Assembly (NCBI GenBank): GCA_033296885.1
Contig: MU864062.1
Location: 1 to 43,982, forward strand
Source of the DNA: Triangularia verruculosa
Lineage: Eukaryota > Ascomycota > Sordariomycetes > Sordariales > Podosporaceae
Reading direction: 5' to 3'
Length of the DNA stretch: 43,982 nucleotides
Shown: positions 43,895-43,982 of the stretch, piece by piece
Numbering within the stretch: the first letter of the stretch is position 1
Layout: every line of letters starts with the position of its first letter
Notes under the pieces: model-generated
Databases searched by the model: none
Told to the model about the DNA's origin: nothing
The model's input: the letters and a program-made list of their open reading frames with translations, nothing else
Made by a program: the position numbers and the translations under genes

Positions 43895-43982
43895 TTGCTG
43901 CGTTGCCCTATAGGCCTGTAATACAGTGCCTACAGGGGAGCTACAGTGAACTATGCGCTGTAGCAGTGCGTAGCGGAAGCGG
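43895..43982. other. Non-RIP sequence at the right edge, with short inverted repeats
   Basis: Composition returns abruptly to GC-rich, with many CA and TG dinucleotides. CCTGTA (43915-43920) and TACAGG (43931-43936) form an inverted repeat, and CTACAG or its complement recurs several times. The window ends before the nature of this sequence can be seen. Confidence 0.5.

Noticed and set aside
1..43982. tRNA or rRNA genes
   Set aside because: I looked on both strands for B-box GGTTCRANYCC and cloverleaf context; the near matches (for example 2210 and 33003) fail the consensus or lie in coding DNA. A covariance-model scan was not possible.

Overview
The window looks like a chromosome segment from a filamentous ascomycete (Pezizomycotina), most likely a Sordariomycete close to Neurospora, Podospora or Chaetomium. 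Four things point there. Introns are short (mostly 48-112 bases) with GTRNGT donors and CTAAC-type branch sites. Genes are monocistronic, on both strands, with intergenic spacers of 0.9-3.9 kb. The protein set is characteristic: CSN7, Ccc2, Ric8, Rif1, Sec61-beta, Psr-type phosphatase, Pxa-type ABC transporter, CreB and xylose reductase. An AT-rich block at the right end has the TpA-rich, CpA/TpG-poor texture left by repeat-induced point mutation (RIP).

Layout, left to right. 1-1128: homopolymers and G-rich tracts, then the 3' flank of csn7. 1129-2452 (-): COP9 signalosome subunit 7. 4279-7877 (+): copper-transporting P-type ATPase. 9072-10513 (-): a chromodomain protein with several AT-hooks. 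11406-12952 (-): Ric8, the G-alpha exchange factor. 13880-19258 (+): Rif1. 20401-20891 (-): Sec61-beta. 22458-24045 (-): Psr-type HAD phosphatase. 27202-29837 (+): peroxisomal fatty-acyl ABC half-transporter. 33704-36410 (+): CreB-type deubiquitinase. 40299-41636 (+): D-xylose reductase. About 41850-43890: RIP-mutated island with internal tandem repeats and an eroded reading frame. 43895-43982: an abrupt return to normal base composition. Exon structures were worked out by hand from splice signals and protein continuity.

There is no operon, biosynthetic cluster, CRISPR array, prophage or intact mobile element, and I found no tRNA or rRNA gene. The genes are mostly unrelated housekeeping and signalling functions. 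Two loose themes exist. One is chromatin: Rif1, the chromodomain/AT-hook protein, and an AT-rich RIP island of the kind fungi package as H3K9me heterochromatin. The other is carbon use: creB lies next to xylose reductase, a typical target of carbon catabolite repression, and the peroxisomal transporter serves fatty-acid use.

I see no convincing new multi-gene system. The observations most worth following are: (i) in creB the catalytic cysteine codon is split by an intron next to a 14-base micro-exon, and the two flanking introns total 120 bases, so retaining both keeps the frame open but removes the Cys box; (ii) the AT-hook plus complete-cage chromodomain protein; (iii) the eroded repeat-containing ORF in the RIP island next to xylose reductase; (iv) the in-frame 48-base intron in rif1; (v) a Sec61-beta gene whose first coding exon is only the ATG.
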